NCBI GenBank assembly: GCA_032717465.1
Contig: JAVRFU010000149.1
Location: 18,885-82,884 of the forward strand
Reading direction: 5' to 3'
DNA from: Coenobita brevimanus
Lineage: Eukaryota > Arthropoda > Malacostraca > Decapoda > Coenobitidae
DNA length: 64,000 nucleotides
Below, piece after piece: positions 1 through 9,317 of the stretch. A program made the position numbers and the translations under genes. Each line of letters opens with the position of its first letter. The stretch's first letter is position 1. The notes below the pieces were generated by a model. That model worked only from the letters and a program-made list of their open reading frames with translations. It was not told the DNA's origin and did no database searches.

Positions 1-214
1 TAAGTAGCACTGCTTACTCCAGTTTAAAGGGACATCTTGGTCACCTGGAGATACACACCGCCGTACATCATCCTTATAGCTAATAATTACAACTTACATC
101 AACCGACTACACCTCTCGATAATGACAGCAAACACTGATAAATACATGGGCATAAGAATTACCATAATATTATAGAAGTAGACTAACACCGTAAAGAATA
201 AATTCTTCACTCAC

Positions 215-242
215 CTCCAGCTTCTCTCAACGTTGCTCCCAT
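215..242 (-). other. Possible first coding exon with splice donor
   Basis: On the minus strand an ATG (242-240) opens nine sense codons (MGATLREAG) and runs into a consensus donor, GAG then GTGAGT, at 215/214. A palindromic CRE lies just upstream. The layout is that of a 5' exon of a gene continuing leftward beyond the window edge. The coding stretch is too short to identify, and no downstream exon is visible. Confidence 0.25.
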
Positions 243-252
243 AATGCAACAG

Positions 253-260
253 TGACGTCA
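253..260. promoter_or_regulatory. Perfect CRE/ATF palindrome TGACGTCA
   Basis: TGACGTCA is the full palindromic CREB/ATF binding site. It lies 11 bp upstream (minus-strand sense) of the ATG of the possible first exon. An AT-rich tract follows further upstream at 265-300. An 8-mer can occur by chance, so position relative to the donor-bearing ATG is the main support. Confidence 0.3.
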
Positions 261-591
261 CACTTCAAATTAAACATTTACTTATTAAATTTTAAGAAGA
301 AAATTTCGTGAATATATTATCAGGCTTTTAAACATTAATTTTCGTGCAAACTGAATAGAGAGGTAAGTAAAGTGTTTCTTGTTAAATTAAAGATAACCCC
401 ATGAATCAGTGGCATCATCATCTCTCTCTCTCAAATTCCATACAGAGTACCAGAGTAGGATCACTATTTACTGTCCTCCCGATATATTTCTACAGTTTTA
501 CAAGGGGATTTAAAAATAAACGGCCTGGTGGTGGTGTCAGGGGATAAAATTTTGCAGATATCAGTCTCTAATCTGCTGCCATTCCCTACAG

Positions 592-729
592 AACCTGAGC
601 ATAATAGACGAGAAATTAGCCCAGGTTGATGCAGCAATTCTTAACTCAAAACTGCCCCAAGAACAACTTTCTGAAGTTTGTCAAACATTTCATGCAACAC
701 CCTGTATGGGAAATTTGGATAAAATATTG
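592..729 (+). CDS. Candidate internal host exon, 46 codons
   Basis: A pyrimidine-rich acceptor ending CTACAG (586-591) precedes 138 bp open in one frame (begins NLSIIDEKLAQVDAAI, ends GNLDKIL). It stops at a weak donor, TTG then GTGATA. The length is an exact multiple of three and the composition is protein-like, unlike the flanking low-complexity DNA. I do not recognise the protein. A second, similar acceptor and exon start (AATCTGAGC) lies at 735-775, so this looks like the remains of a duplicated exon. LINE-A sequence starts about 20 bp after that second start. Confidence 0.35.
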
Positions 730-792
730 GTGATATAATTCTCTAACTGTGTGCCATTCCCAACAGAATCTGAGCAATCTAATGAGTCCACG

Positions 793-1024
793 CTTTGAAG
801 GTTGGGTTGAAACAGGGATGTGTCATGTCTCCATGGTTGTTCAATCTGTACATGGATGGGGTAATAAAAGAGGTACAAGGAAGGGTAGTGGATGTTGGAG
901 TGGCCCTGGTGAGAGAGGGTAGTGTTTGGAAACTCCCTGTACTGTTGTTTGCAAATGATACTGTGTTGTTAAGTGAAGACGAAGGAGAGCTGCAAGGCTT
1001 GGTGGGTGAGTTTGCTTTAGCATC
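793..1024 (+). pseudogene. LINE-A reverse transcriptase fragment
   Basis: Translation gives the palm region of LINE-A: GLKQGCVMSPWLFNLYMDG followed by the active-site segment FANDTVLLSEDEGELQGL. The second catalytic Asp of the FADD box is Asn (FAND), so this copy would be inactive even if whole. The family is RTE-like non-LTR retrotransposons, and the 18.4-20.5 kb copy is a near-identical reference within this window. Both ends are broken. The sequence leaves LINE-A after the codons for LQGLV-EF and passes into an S repeat. Confidence 0.85.
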
Positions 1025-1085
1025 GTGTTCTTCAACGTCTAACAAACAAACAAGACAGGGCCACCTAAGAAGGGGCGCTGGAGAG

Positions 1086-1240
1086 GGACGCCTGCACGTG
1101 GTGGCATGGACACAACCAGAAGACTCCACAGCCTGGATATACAAAAGTTCCCCCGCTCCTTCCCTAGCCCAGAAAAGGAGGATGGTGGACTGCAAGGGAA
1201 GGGCAACGCAGTCTGCTGTCCACCGAGTTTATGCCCCAAT
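1086..1240 (+). repeat. S repeat (SINE-like dispersed repeat with hairpin)
   Basis: One copy of a short repeat seen several times in the window (26459-26534 plus 26783-26835, 47600-47760, 55420-55520, 55950-56060, 56395-56545). Shared order: a 'cctgcacgtggtggca' type start, a 'tacaaacatccctcaactcc' type middle, then a GGTGGACTGCA...TGCTGTCCACC inverted repeat (here 1184-1224, one mismatch). No coding capacity and no convincing Pol III A/B boxes were found. Confidence 0.6.
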
Positions 1241-1299
1241 AAGCCTGAGGTGAAAACAACAGCTAGAAAAGACGATAATTCTGTGTGGTGTGTGTGTCT

Positions 1300-1700
1300 G
1301 TGTAACCTCCCCTTCATTCACCCCCTCCCCCTTTCCCTTCCCTCTCCCCCTCCCCTTTCCCTTCCCTCTCCCCCTCCCCTTTCCCTTCCCCCTCCCCTTC
1401 CCCCCTTCCCCTTCCACCCCACGACATCTCTTGGTCTCTAGTTTCTTTTCTCCATTTCCTCTTTGTCTTTTTCTTTTTCCTCCTCCTCTTCCACTCTCCC
1501 TTTCTTCCTCCTTCACCCCCTCTCTCTTCCTCTTTTTCTCTCCCACCCTACTTGTCCCCCCCTCCTTCTCTCTTCCCCTCCTCCCTCCTCTCTTTCCTCT
1601 ACCATCTCTCTTTTCACTTCTCTCTCTCCCTTCTTCCTCCTGCCTCCCTCTCTTCTCTTCCCCTCTCGACTGACACTGTCTTCCTGTGTCTGTCAGTCTC
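1300..1700 (+). repeat. Long polypyrimidine tract
   Basis: About 400 bp of nearly pure C/T on the + strand. It includes roughly three copies of a 24-bp unit (CCCTTTCCCTTCCCTCTCCC plus four bases) around 1325-1400. Open frames here encode only Pro/Ser/Leu/Phe low-complexity peptides and are not genes. Homopurine-homopyrimidine DNA of this length can form triplex (H-DNA). Confidence 0.9.
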
Positions 1701-1738
1701 ACTCTACATATATATAAACACGTACATACATATACAAA

Positions 1739-1742
<4 letters not shown>

Positions 1743-1809
<67 letters not shown>
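1743..1809 (+). repeat. (CA)n microsatellite
   Basis: An uninterrupted CA dinucleotide run of 67 bp. It is followed at 1810-1910 by degenerate GATA/ACAG motifs. Confidence 0.97.
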
Positions 1810-1811
<2 letters not shown>

Positions 1812-1979
1812 ATACATACAAACAGACATAGAGACAGGTAAGTAGATACAAAGTTGGATGTACTGTAGATAGGTAGATATATAGACAGACAGACAGCCAA
1901 TCAGACTGATCAATATGCTAGAGAAACACACAGGGACAGTTGAATATAAAACACAGACAGACCAAAGGAACTGATGTCC

Positions 1980-2365
1980 CTGGCAGCAACAACCCTTCTC
2001 CCTTTAGTTCTTATTCACTCCATTCACTTTAGACTCTTTCTCCTCCCTTTTCTCCCTCGCCATTATTTCCTCCCTTCTCTCTTTCCCTCACCTTGTCCCC
2101 TGCTTACCCCTTTCGTTCGTTTTCCCTTTTTCACCTGCTCCCTCTTCCCTCTTCGTCTCCTGTTCCCTCTTTGTCTTTCCTTTGCCCTTCATATCTTTGT
2201 CCCTCCTCTTTATTCCTTCTCTCTCTCTCTTTACCTTCCCTTCTCTCTCCCTCTTTACCTTCCCTTCTCTCCTGTACCCTTCTCCCTTGAATCCTCATCT
2301 CTCTTTTAGCCTCTCTTACTTTCCTTCTTCCCCTGCTTCCCTCTTTCCTCAACCTCTCTATTAAA
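1980..2365 (+). repeat. Second polypyrimidine-rich tract
   Basis: C/T-rich low-complexity DNA with short tandem pieces, such as a repeated 'ctctttaccttcccttctct' around 2227-2270. The open frames it contains are compositional artefacts. Confidence 0.8.
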
Positions 2366-2439
2366 ATATTCCAATATTATTAAAAAAAACACAGTAAAGG
2401 ATGCATGACATTTATTAGAATCATATTAACACTGTCATG

Positions 2440-2565
2440 AAGAGATACTGGACATGCAGACAAAAAGTGGATTCACATCAAAGGATATTATCATATTCTC
2501 CATTATTATGTGTACAGTTGGGGATAAGAATATAGCTGACACTATTACAAAACAACTCTGGTAGA
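2440..2565 (+). pseudogene. Possible Copia-type RNase H C-terminal relic
   Basis: With frame changes, the translation contains WIHIKGYYH and then VGDKNIADTITKQLW. In Ty1/Copia polyproteins the RNase H domain ends with a K-H-I-x-I-K-x-H block followed by an IADxxTKxL block at similar spacing. No other Copia domain is visible nearby, so this is a tentative small relic. Confidence 0.3.
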
Positions 2566-2574
2566 TGGATGGTG

Positions 2575-2965
2575 ACTATCAACCCTGGGAGATACTATCA
2601 TGAGTGAAATGAGGCTACACACTTGGTAACTAGTCACAGTCATCACTCTTAGGCAGAGAACACACAGCCATAAGTAGTAACTCGGTAATTTTTTTCTTCA
2701 TAGCTTCCAGCAACTGTTGGGAGGTAACCAGCTAGGTTGGCACTTGTTTAGCTTCCAGTCCTTAGAAAACATTGGCTGTACCATGGCTCACCCCAATACT
2801 GGGAAGTGCCCCTTTCAGATTATGTAAACAGTATAGCTGAATCAGAAAATACCAACATTTGACCTCTCAGATGATGATAACCCCGCTGTACATTATCTTT
2901 GAAAGTTGTCACCCTCAAATTCACACCAAAAACAACAATTTTACTGTTTTAATAATACTTAAGTT
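2575..2965. other. Unassigned interval
   Basis: No coding region, element or structured repeat was recognised. A pyrimidine-rich stretch ending in TTTTTCAG (about 2965-2975) resembles a splice acceptor just before family H sequence begins. Confidence 0.5.
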
Positions 2966-2975
2966 TCTTTTTCAG

Positions 2976-5165
2976 GTCCTTCTAGTGAACAAAAAGCTGC
3001 AGCAGTAGTACTAGTATCTAGATATGGCTACTGGCATTACAAGATCACATTCTAGGATAACACTCTGTATTGTGGACTATGCGAGAAGGCAGAATTTTCA
3101 CAAGGGGTTCTTCTGACAGGAAGAGATGTCATACAGAACATGCTGTATTTGCTGCCACCTAAGCCAGCTGGTCAAGCTTATCGCTCCAAAGATGAAGCAG
3201 CTCAGCTGCTTGCAGAACTTATTCAGGAACACTGGCTCTTTTGCAACCTCTACACCATCCACACCAGACACATAAACACATTCTGAAGCTCTATGGAGAC
3301 TTTGTGACTCTAGTTCAGACATGGAAACAGGAGACAAAACCACAGTTTCGTCAAGAGGGCAGACACTTTCAACAATCATGCACAAGAGGTCTTTGATATC
3401 TTCTGCCAGGACCCTATAATATGCCAGAAGAGGAACAGAAATATGGGGTGAGAATGACTGACATGGAGTGGGACTTTCTACAAGATCAGAGAACCCAGAG
3501 AAAGATGTACTGTGAAGACTTCATTGATCGCAAATGGATGAAAACAATGGAACGCAGACAAAAGGACTTGCAGGCCCTTGACAGAATGAGACAAGATGTA
3601 GAAAGAGTTGAGCAAGCCAATTGCCTCGTTTGACTTTAGTAAACAGTCAGACTCAGAGGAAGATCACCAGAGTATGGATACAGATGCAGGTGGAACTTTC
3701 CCTTCCAGTGATGAAGGTATCAGTATGGGTGAAAGTGACTCAAAAAGGCGCCACTTGTTCTCCACAGCTCTCAGCTAAGTGATGTGCTGCCGCAAAAATA
3801 CCAGTATATCCGTGAGAGCATAAGGAAAGTGTGACCAGAGTATTAGGAGTTGATAAACTGAAGAGCTGCTACCACATGTGTGATGCACAGGCCGTAGCAG
3901 CCGTCATCACAGTTGCAAACCGCATGTTTGACACAAACTGGAAGGCACACAATGAACCAGAGGTCACTGATCTGGACACCATGCCAGAATCCAAGAGTGT
4001 CAGGGCAGCAGGCAAGAGCACTGAGGTGTGCACACTAGATGAGACAGTCAAGATCATGAACTCTGATAAGTCGTGGTCATTACCAAGCAGTGGGATGAAA
4101 TATAGAACACACTAGGTAGAGACAAGATCTACTCAACTTCCTTGTCAATGCAACAACTGCAGCAATGAGTGTCACTGAACAAGCCCTGGACTGCATGACA
4201 AGACTTATCATGACTTTGATCACAAATCATGGAACACGTGGCATGAATCTGACCTCCAGACAGCCCCACCATCAAACAAGTCTGTCACCCTCAAGGATGA
4301 GCATGCAATCACTTGACACTGACCGGCACTATCAGTCTGTACCATCTGGCTACTGTGGCATCCTATCTGCAGAAGTATAAGTATGTTACCAAGCAGCTGG
4401 CCTGCATTGTGAGGTGTTTTCTGGACTATTTCCTGAAGGTGATGTACTGTGCAGGTGGTCTCCTTGGACTTCATCTGGTTGAACCACACCTGTCTCTGAT
4501 GACATCTGCTGAAAAACAACACACAGCAAGATCATGCCAGCATATCAACAGCTGTGCCAGAACCGAGGGATGTAGTGCCAGTCACTTTGTTGCAGGCAGA
4601 GGAACCAGCATTCAAGTTTGTTTCTGAGGAAAGGTTCCAGTATACAATGTATGATGAGGACATCTGCAGTGCCATACTCGAAGTTGCAACCTCATTCCAA
4701 CCTGAGGTAATCAAGCTCCTGAAGACGATCATTCCCAAGCTGGCTACTGGCTTTCAGAGGCAGAAGAGCAATATCTTCAGCTTTGAGGACTGACGAGTCT
4801 GCAGAAAGTTGTGTCACTCAGATGGATCCAAAGAAGTTGGAGAAGGCATCAGTCCACAACCTGAATGCAGAGTGCAGTGTGGGCTTTGTTAACTATGAGC
4901 TATCATGAAGAAGTGCCAAACAGCTTGGGAGTGCATCTGCAGCACAGGTGACAGCCACATCCTCAGACCTCATTGACCCAAGACAACCAGGGTCTTTCAG
5001 GAACTATGACAGCATCATCAGGAAAGGAGGAAGGACACCAGAAATCATGCTGCAAGAGGATCTGAAGTAGCAGGACCTGCAAGACATGGAGATTGCTAAT
5101 GTTGCAGTAGATCATTGGAGAAACAAAGACCATGATACACTGAAGGGAATGGGAGGCCCTTTGAC
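2976..5165 (+). pseudogene. Family H copy 1: decayed uncharacterised protein
   Basis: A chain of open segments in shifting + frames. One around 3060-3290 contains RDVIQNMLYLLPPKPAG. 3421-3633 encodes PEEEQKYGVRMTDMEWDF plus a charged helical stretch. 3790-4110 contains LKSCYHMCDAQAVAAVITVA, NRMFDTNWKAH and VCTLDETVKIMNSD. 4620-4795 contains IPKLATGFQRQKSNIFSFED. 4870-5160 contains VNYELS and SFRNYDSIIRKGGRTPEIML. Frameshifts and stops separate them. The central block recurs at 35856-36290, so this is a dispersed, probably transposable family. I do not recognise a named domain. LINE-C follows directly. Confidence 0.6.
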
Positions 5166-7818
5166 ATGTATGCAACGACTTATCTTGCTCTCTTGTTCCT
5201 GAACTTGATTCTTCTGAATTCTCTACTCTCTGGCTTTGGCTATCCTGTCATTCTCTGACTAAATATATCTGTGATGTTTACTTATCCCCTAATTCTACTA
5301 TCAAAAATTCTTCGACTATCTTACTTTTACGATGGTACACATTCTATCCATTTCTCCTTTCTCTGAAATCTCCATTCTACGAAATTTCAATGTTCACCAC
5401 CACCTTTGGCTCTCCTCTCCTTTCACTGAGCCACCAGGTGAACAAGCCTACATCTTTTCTATCCTTAATGACCTATAGCAGCTTGTACAGCACCCTATCC
5501 GTATCCCTGACTTCCTTGGAGAGCGCTCCAACATACGTGACCTCTTCCTTACAACTAATCCTTCTGCTAACACTGTTAATCTTTTCTCTCCATTGGGCTC
5601 CTCCGATCACAACCTTATTACCTCAACCTGTCCTATCACTCCGGTACAGCCTGTGGTCCCTCCAAAGAAACAGCAACTGTGGCACTTTGGAGCTGCAGAT
5701 TGGGAGGCCCTCAGGCAGTACTTCTTAGATTTTCCTTAGAATAATTATTGCTTCCATGGCCGTGAGCCATCTGAGGGTGCCTTGCGCATTACAGAGGTTA
5801 TTCTCTCAGGCATGGAAGCATACATTCCTTTCTCATACCCTTTGACTAATGCAACAAAGCCTTGGTTTAATCAAGCTTGTTCTAATGCTGTCCGCAACAA
5901 GGAGCGGACCTATAAAAGGTACCAGTGCCAACCCACCCCTGAATCACATCTTTTTTATGTTTCTGCCCGGAATCGTACTAAGTCTGTTCTTCGCTCTGCT
6001 AAAAATAATCTCATCCGCACTAAATGCTCTCAACTTTCCAACTCGAATTCTTCCCGCTCCTTCTGGCACCTTGCCAAAAACCTTTCTAACAACTTTACCT
6101 CATCATCCTTCCCTCCTCTTTTCTACTCTGATGGCTGTTCCTCCATCACATCTACCCTCTGACCTCCTCATGGCTGACATTAAAATTTCTTCAGCTGATG
6201 TATTTTCTGCCATCACTGGCTTCAGTACTAACAAGGCATATGGGCCTGATGGAGTCCCTCCTGTTGTCCTCAAGAATTGTGCTTCTGTGTTTACACCCTG
6301 CCTAGGTAAACTCTATCACCACTGTCTTTCAGCTTGTACCTTTCCTTCTTGCTGGAAGTTTGCTCTCATTCAGCCTGTCCCAAAGAAGGATGACCATTCC
6401 CAACCCTCAAACTATCATCCAATTACTATAACATCCTGTATCTCAAAAGTTTTTGAGTTTATTCTTAACAGAAAAATTTTAAAGCATCTTTCCTAACACA
6501 ACCTTCTTTATGATCATCAGTATGGGTTCCGTCAGGAACGCTCAACTGGCAATCTTCTCACCTACCTTTCAGGCTCTTGGTCATCCTCCTTTCGGGACAC
6601 TGGCGAAAGCTTTAACACTGCACTTGACATCTCAAAGGCTTTCGATCGAGTCTGGCACAAATCTTTAATTTCCAAACTGCCCTCTTACGGTTTCTATCCT
6701 TCCATCTGTGCCTTCATCTACAGCCTCCTTTCTGGTCATTCTATAGCTGCTGTTGTAGACAGCCATCGTTCTTCTCCTAGATCTATTAACAGTGGTCTCC
6801 CTCAGGGCTCTGTCCTATCACCAACTCTCTTCCTTTTATTCATCAATGATCTTCTAAGCTGTACATCTAACCCTATTCACTCGTATGCTGATGACTCCGC
6901 CCTTCACCTTTCCATTCGGTTCCCGCAACGTCCATCCCAGCAGTTACTTCAACAAACAAAGGATGAGGCTATGGCACTCCTAATGTCTGACCTGGCTTGT
7001 ATCTCTGACTGGGGTAAAAATAATCTTGTTTTTAATGCATCTAAAACTCAGTTTGTACACCTATCAACCTGACAGACTCTTCCACAAGAGTACCCACTAA
7101 AATTTAATAATATCCAGCATCATCCTTGAACATGCTTGGGGTTTCATTCACTTGGGATTTAACTCGGAAAGATCATACTACATCTCTGGTAAAATCAGCT
7201 TCCAAGAGATTAGGTGTGCAAAGCCGACTCCGTTCTTTCTTCACCCCTGCACAATTGTTGACTCTATACAGGGGTTTTATCTGCCCCTGTGTGGAGTACA
7301 ACTCTCATGTGTGGGAAGGCTCCCCACATACAGCTCTTCTCAATAGGGTGGAGTCAAAGGCTTTTCGTCTCATTAACTCTCCTCCTCTTACTGACTCCCT
7401 TCAACCTCTGTCTCTTCGCCGCACTGTTGCATCTTTATCTCTTTTCTATTGCTACTTTAATGGTCACTGCTCCTCTGAACTGTCTGCATGCATCCCTCCA
7501 CCTCTACGACGGGCGTGTAGCACCCGTCTAGCAGCAAACTCTCATCCCTCTTCTGTCCAACTGTCTAATGCAAGAGTTAACCATTACTCCCAGTCCTTCA
7601 TTTATGCAACAGGTCAACTCTGGAACTGTCTCCCTCTGTCTGTATTTCCTGCTGCCTATGATCTCCAGTCTTTCAAGCGCAGCGTGTCCAGGCATCTCGA
7701 AATGATCGGATCTTGAATTTGGCTCTCTCTTGTATTTTGTTTTTCTCTTGGAGGGAACTGTTATTGCGGGCTCATGGCCTTTGGTTCCTTCTTCCTCGCA
7801 TTAAAAAAAAAAAAAAAA
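5166..7818 (+). pseudogene. LINE-C, CR1/Jockey-like non-LTR retrotransposon, 5' truncated
   Basis: Fragments read in order: the end of an apurinic endonuclease domain (a block ending in SSDHN-type residues near 5600), a linker, then reverse transcriptase. RT features are KAYGPDGVPPVVLKNCA near 6230, LDISKAFDRVWHKSLISKL near 6626-6680, a PQGSVLSPTLFLLFIND block near 6800, and YADDSALH near 6884. The C-terminal region 7126-7716 contains YRGFICPCVEYNSHVWEG and TRLAANSHPSS. The 3' UTR ends in A16 (7803-7818). Several frameshifts and stops break the ORF, and most of the endonuclease is missing. Clade assignment is by motif resemblance only. The same family recurs at 27364, 31562, 34905, 36290, 47470 and 61655. 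Confidence 0.85.
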
Positions 7819-8155
7819 GTGTCTCATAATTTTAATTCCTTAGTTACACTAACTTTGTGATACGTCAGTAATGCGTCAGCATTGAGAGGAGTGCTAAAGT
7901 TGTGTCTCAAGAACTTTTTTTTGTTTTTTCCTAGCACAAAAGAAAAAATACTGACTGTTAAAAGTTCCATGGCCACTATTAAAGCTGACTTGCCAATTTC
8001 ACCCAGTTTACATTAATGGTTAAATTTTTAAAAAAATTGTGGTATTATGAAACATACCCATGACATGTACCAAGGACCTTCTGTATCTAAGACTAATGAA
8101 AAAAGATTGTGAAACTGCCAAACTAGCTTTAAGGCAATACTGAGTTCCTTTATTT
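7819..8155. other. Unassigned AT-rich interval
   Basis: No gene or repeat was recognised. Several short T- and A-runs are present. Confidence 0.5.
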
Positions 8156-8303
8156 TATTCTATCTATCTATTGACAGATGCCTCAATCCCGTACAGGTGG
8201 CCACAAACATATCGCCTCCATGTCGCCCTGTCCCCCACCATTTCACTGCCCTGCCCCCAACTCACACCCCCCTCTCTCATATATAGTACCTCTTCACTCC
8301 ATA
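8156..8303 (-). mobile_element. LINE-A 3' tip
   Basis: Minus-strand 3' end of LINE-A. A (TATC)n run, which is the tail, is followed by the 'ccacaaac...cgcctccatgtcgccctg' block that encodes the ORF C-terminus (ATWRRFVCGHP in intact copies). It breaks off near 8303. Confidence 0.85.
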
Positions 8304-9231
8304 ATACTTTTCACTGCTCTCCCACGAGACCCCCTGACATCGTAAATACATGTTCACTATCATACCAGTGCTGAATGTAATGCCCCAGAGGTGGTGGATA
8401 GTATGATCATTTGATGACCCCTATCTGGTGCATGGTAGGTGGACTTCTAAGCCTTGGAAATGTGCATAACAGCCATGTCCAGAGACAGATACATTAAAAA
8501 AATAAAAAACTGTATGAAGTTAGACTGGGAGAGGAGACAAAGGCTGAATTTTTGTTAAATATAAAAGTTGTCAAGTGCTGAAACACAGAAGTCATTAAGG
8601 AAATGCCTGTTTAGTGCATAATGTACTGCAGGATATGCTACAATCCTCACAAATGAGCTAAATAAGTAAAGTTGTGAATGCCACAATCCTCACAGATGTG
8701 CAAAGTTGTGCCTGTACATAAAAGACACAGGAAAACAGATGTGTAAGAACTAGGTTGTACACTGGCAGCAGAATTATATTCATTTTTCTTAGCTTTAGCT
8801 AAGGTGTGGTAAGGTTTGTGACTGATCAACTGCTACATCAATCCTCATGCAAAAAAATATAAATAAATAAATAAATAAAATAATAAAAGGACAAATTAAA
8901 ATAAATCACCAGTGAACCTCAAGGCATTTCTCCTACAGCCTTCCACCATAAGGGAGGTTCCCAAAGTGATCAAGACATGGGAGATTATGATGAATAACAT
9001 CAGAAGAAAACTCATCTTCTAGTGGAGGTGTGACAGAATCAGACAGTTTCAAAATATTATTGTTTAGTGAGTTAGAATGATATGTTAGAATTAATGGAAA
9101 CATAGATAAATCGTGAGAATAGCATCAGTTTTAAGTCAGATTTCATAAACACATATGAAAATGGACGATTTCGTGAATAAGTACACATTGGGGGTCATAC
9201 AGTACATATAAACAGTACTGTGTACTCTATA
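8304..9231. other. Unassigned interval with (AAAT)n
   Basis: No coding region was recognised. An (AAAT)n run lies at about 8854-8880. A near-duplicate phrase, 'tgccacaatcctcacagatgtg' versus 'gctacaatcctcacaaatgag', lies at 8637-8700. Confidence 0.5.
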
Positions 9232-9270
9232 TCTATCTATCTATCTACCTATCTATCTATCTACCTACTA

Positions 9271-9306
<36 letters not shown>
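9232..9306 (+). repeat. (TATC)n then (TA)n microsatellite, LINE-B target
   Basis: Imperfect TATC repeats pass into a TA run (9273-9306). The sequence immediately before LINE-B (ATACAGTATATATACT) is closely matched after its tail (ATACTGTATATGTACT at about 12632). A TA-rich site was therefore probably the insertion target. Confidence 0.85.
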
Positions 9307-9309
<3 letters not shown>

Positions 9310-9317
9310 TATATATA

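Noticed and set aside
1229..1717. Arg/Gly/Glu-rich and Pro/Ser/Leu-rich open frames on both strands
   Set aside because: Produced by the polypyrimidine tract. No codon structure and no domain.
8156..8175. Independent TATC/GATA microsatellites at many sites
   Set aside because: Most directly adjoin LINE-A 3' UTRs, so they are the element's tail rather than separate loci. The runs at 9232 and 44450 are exceptions.
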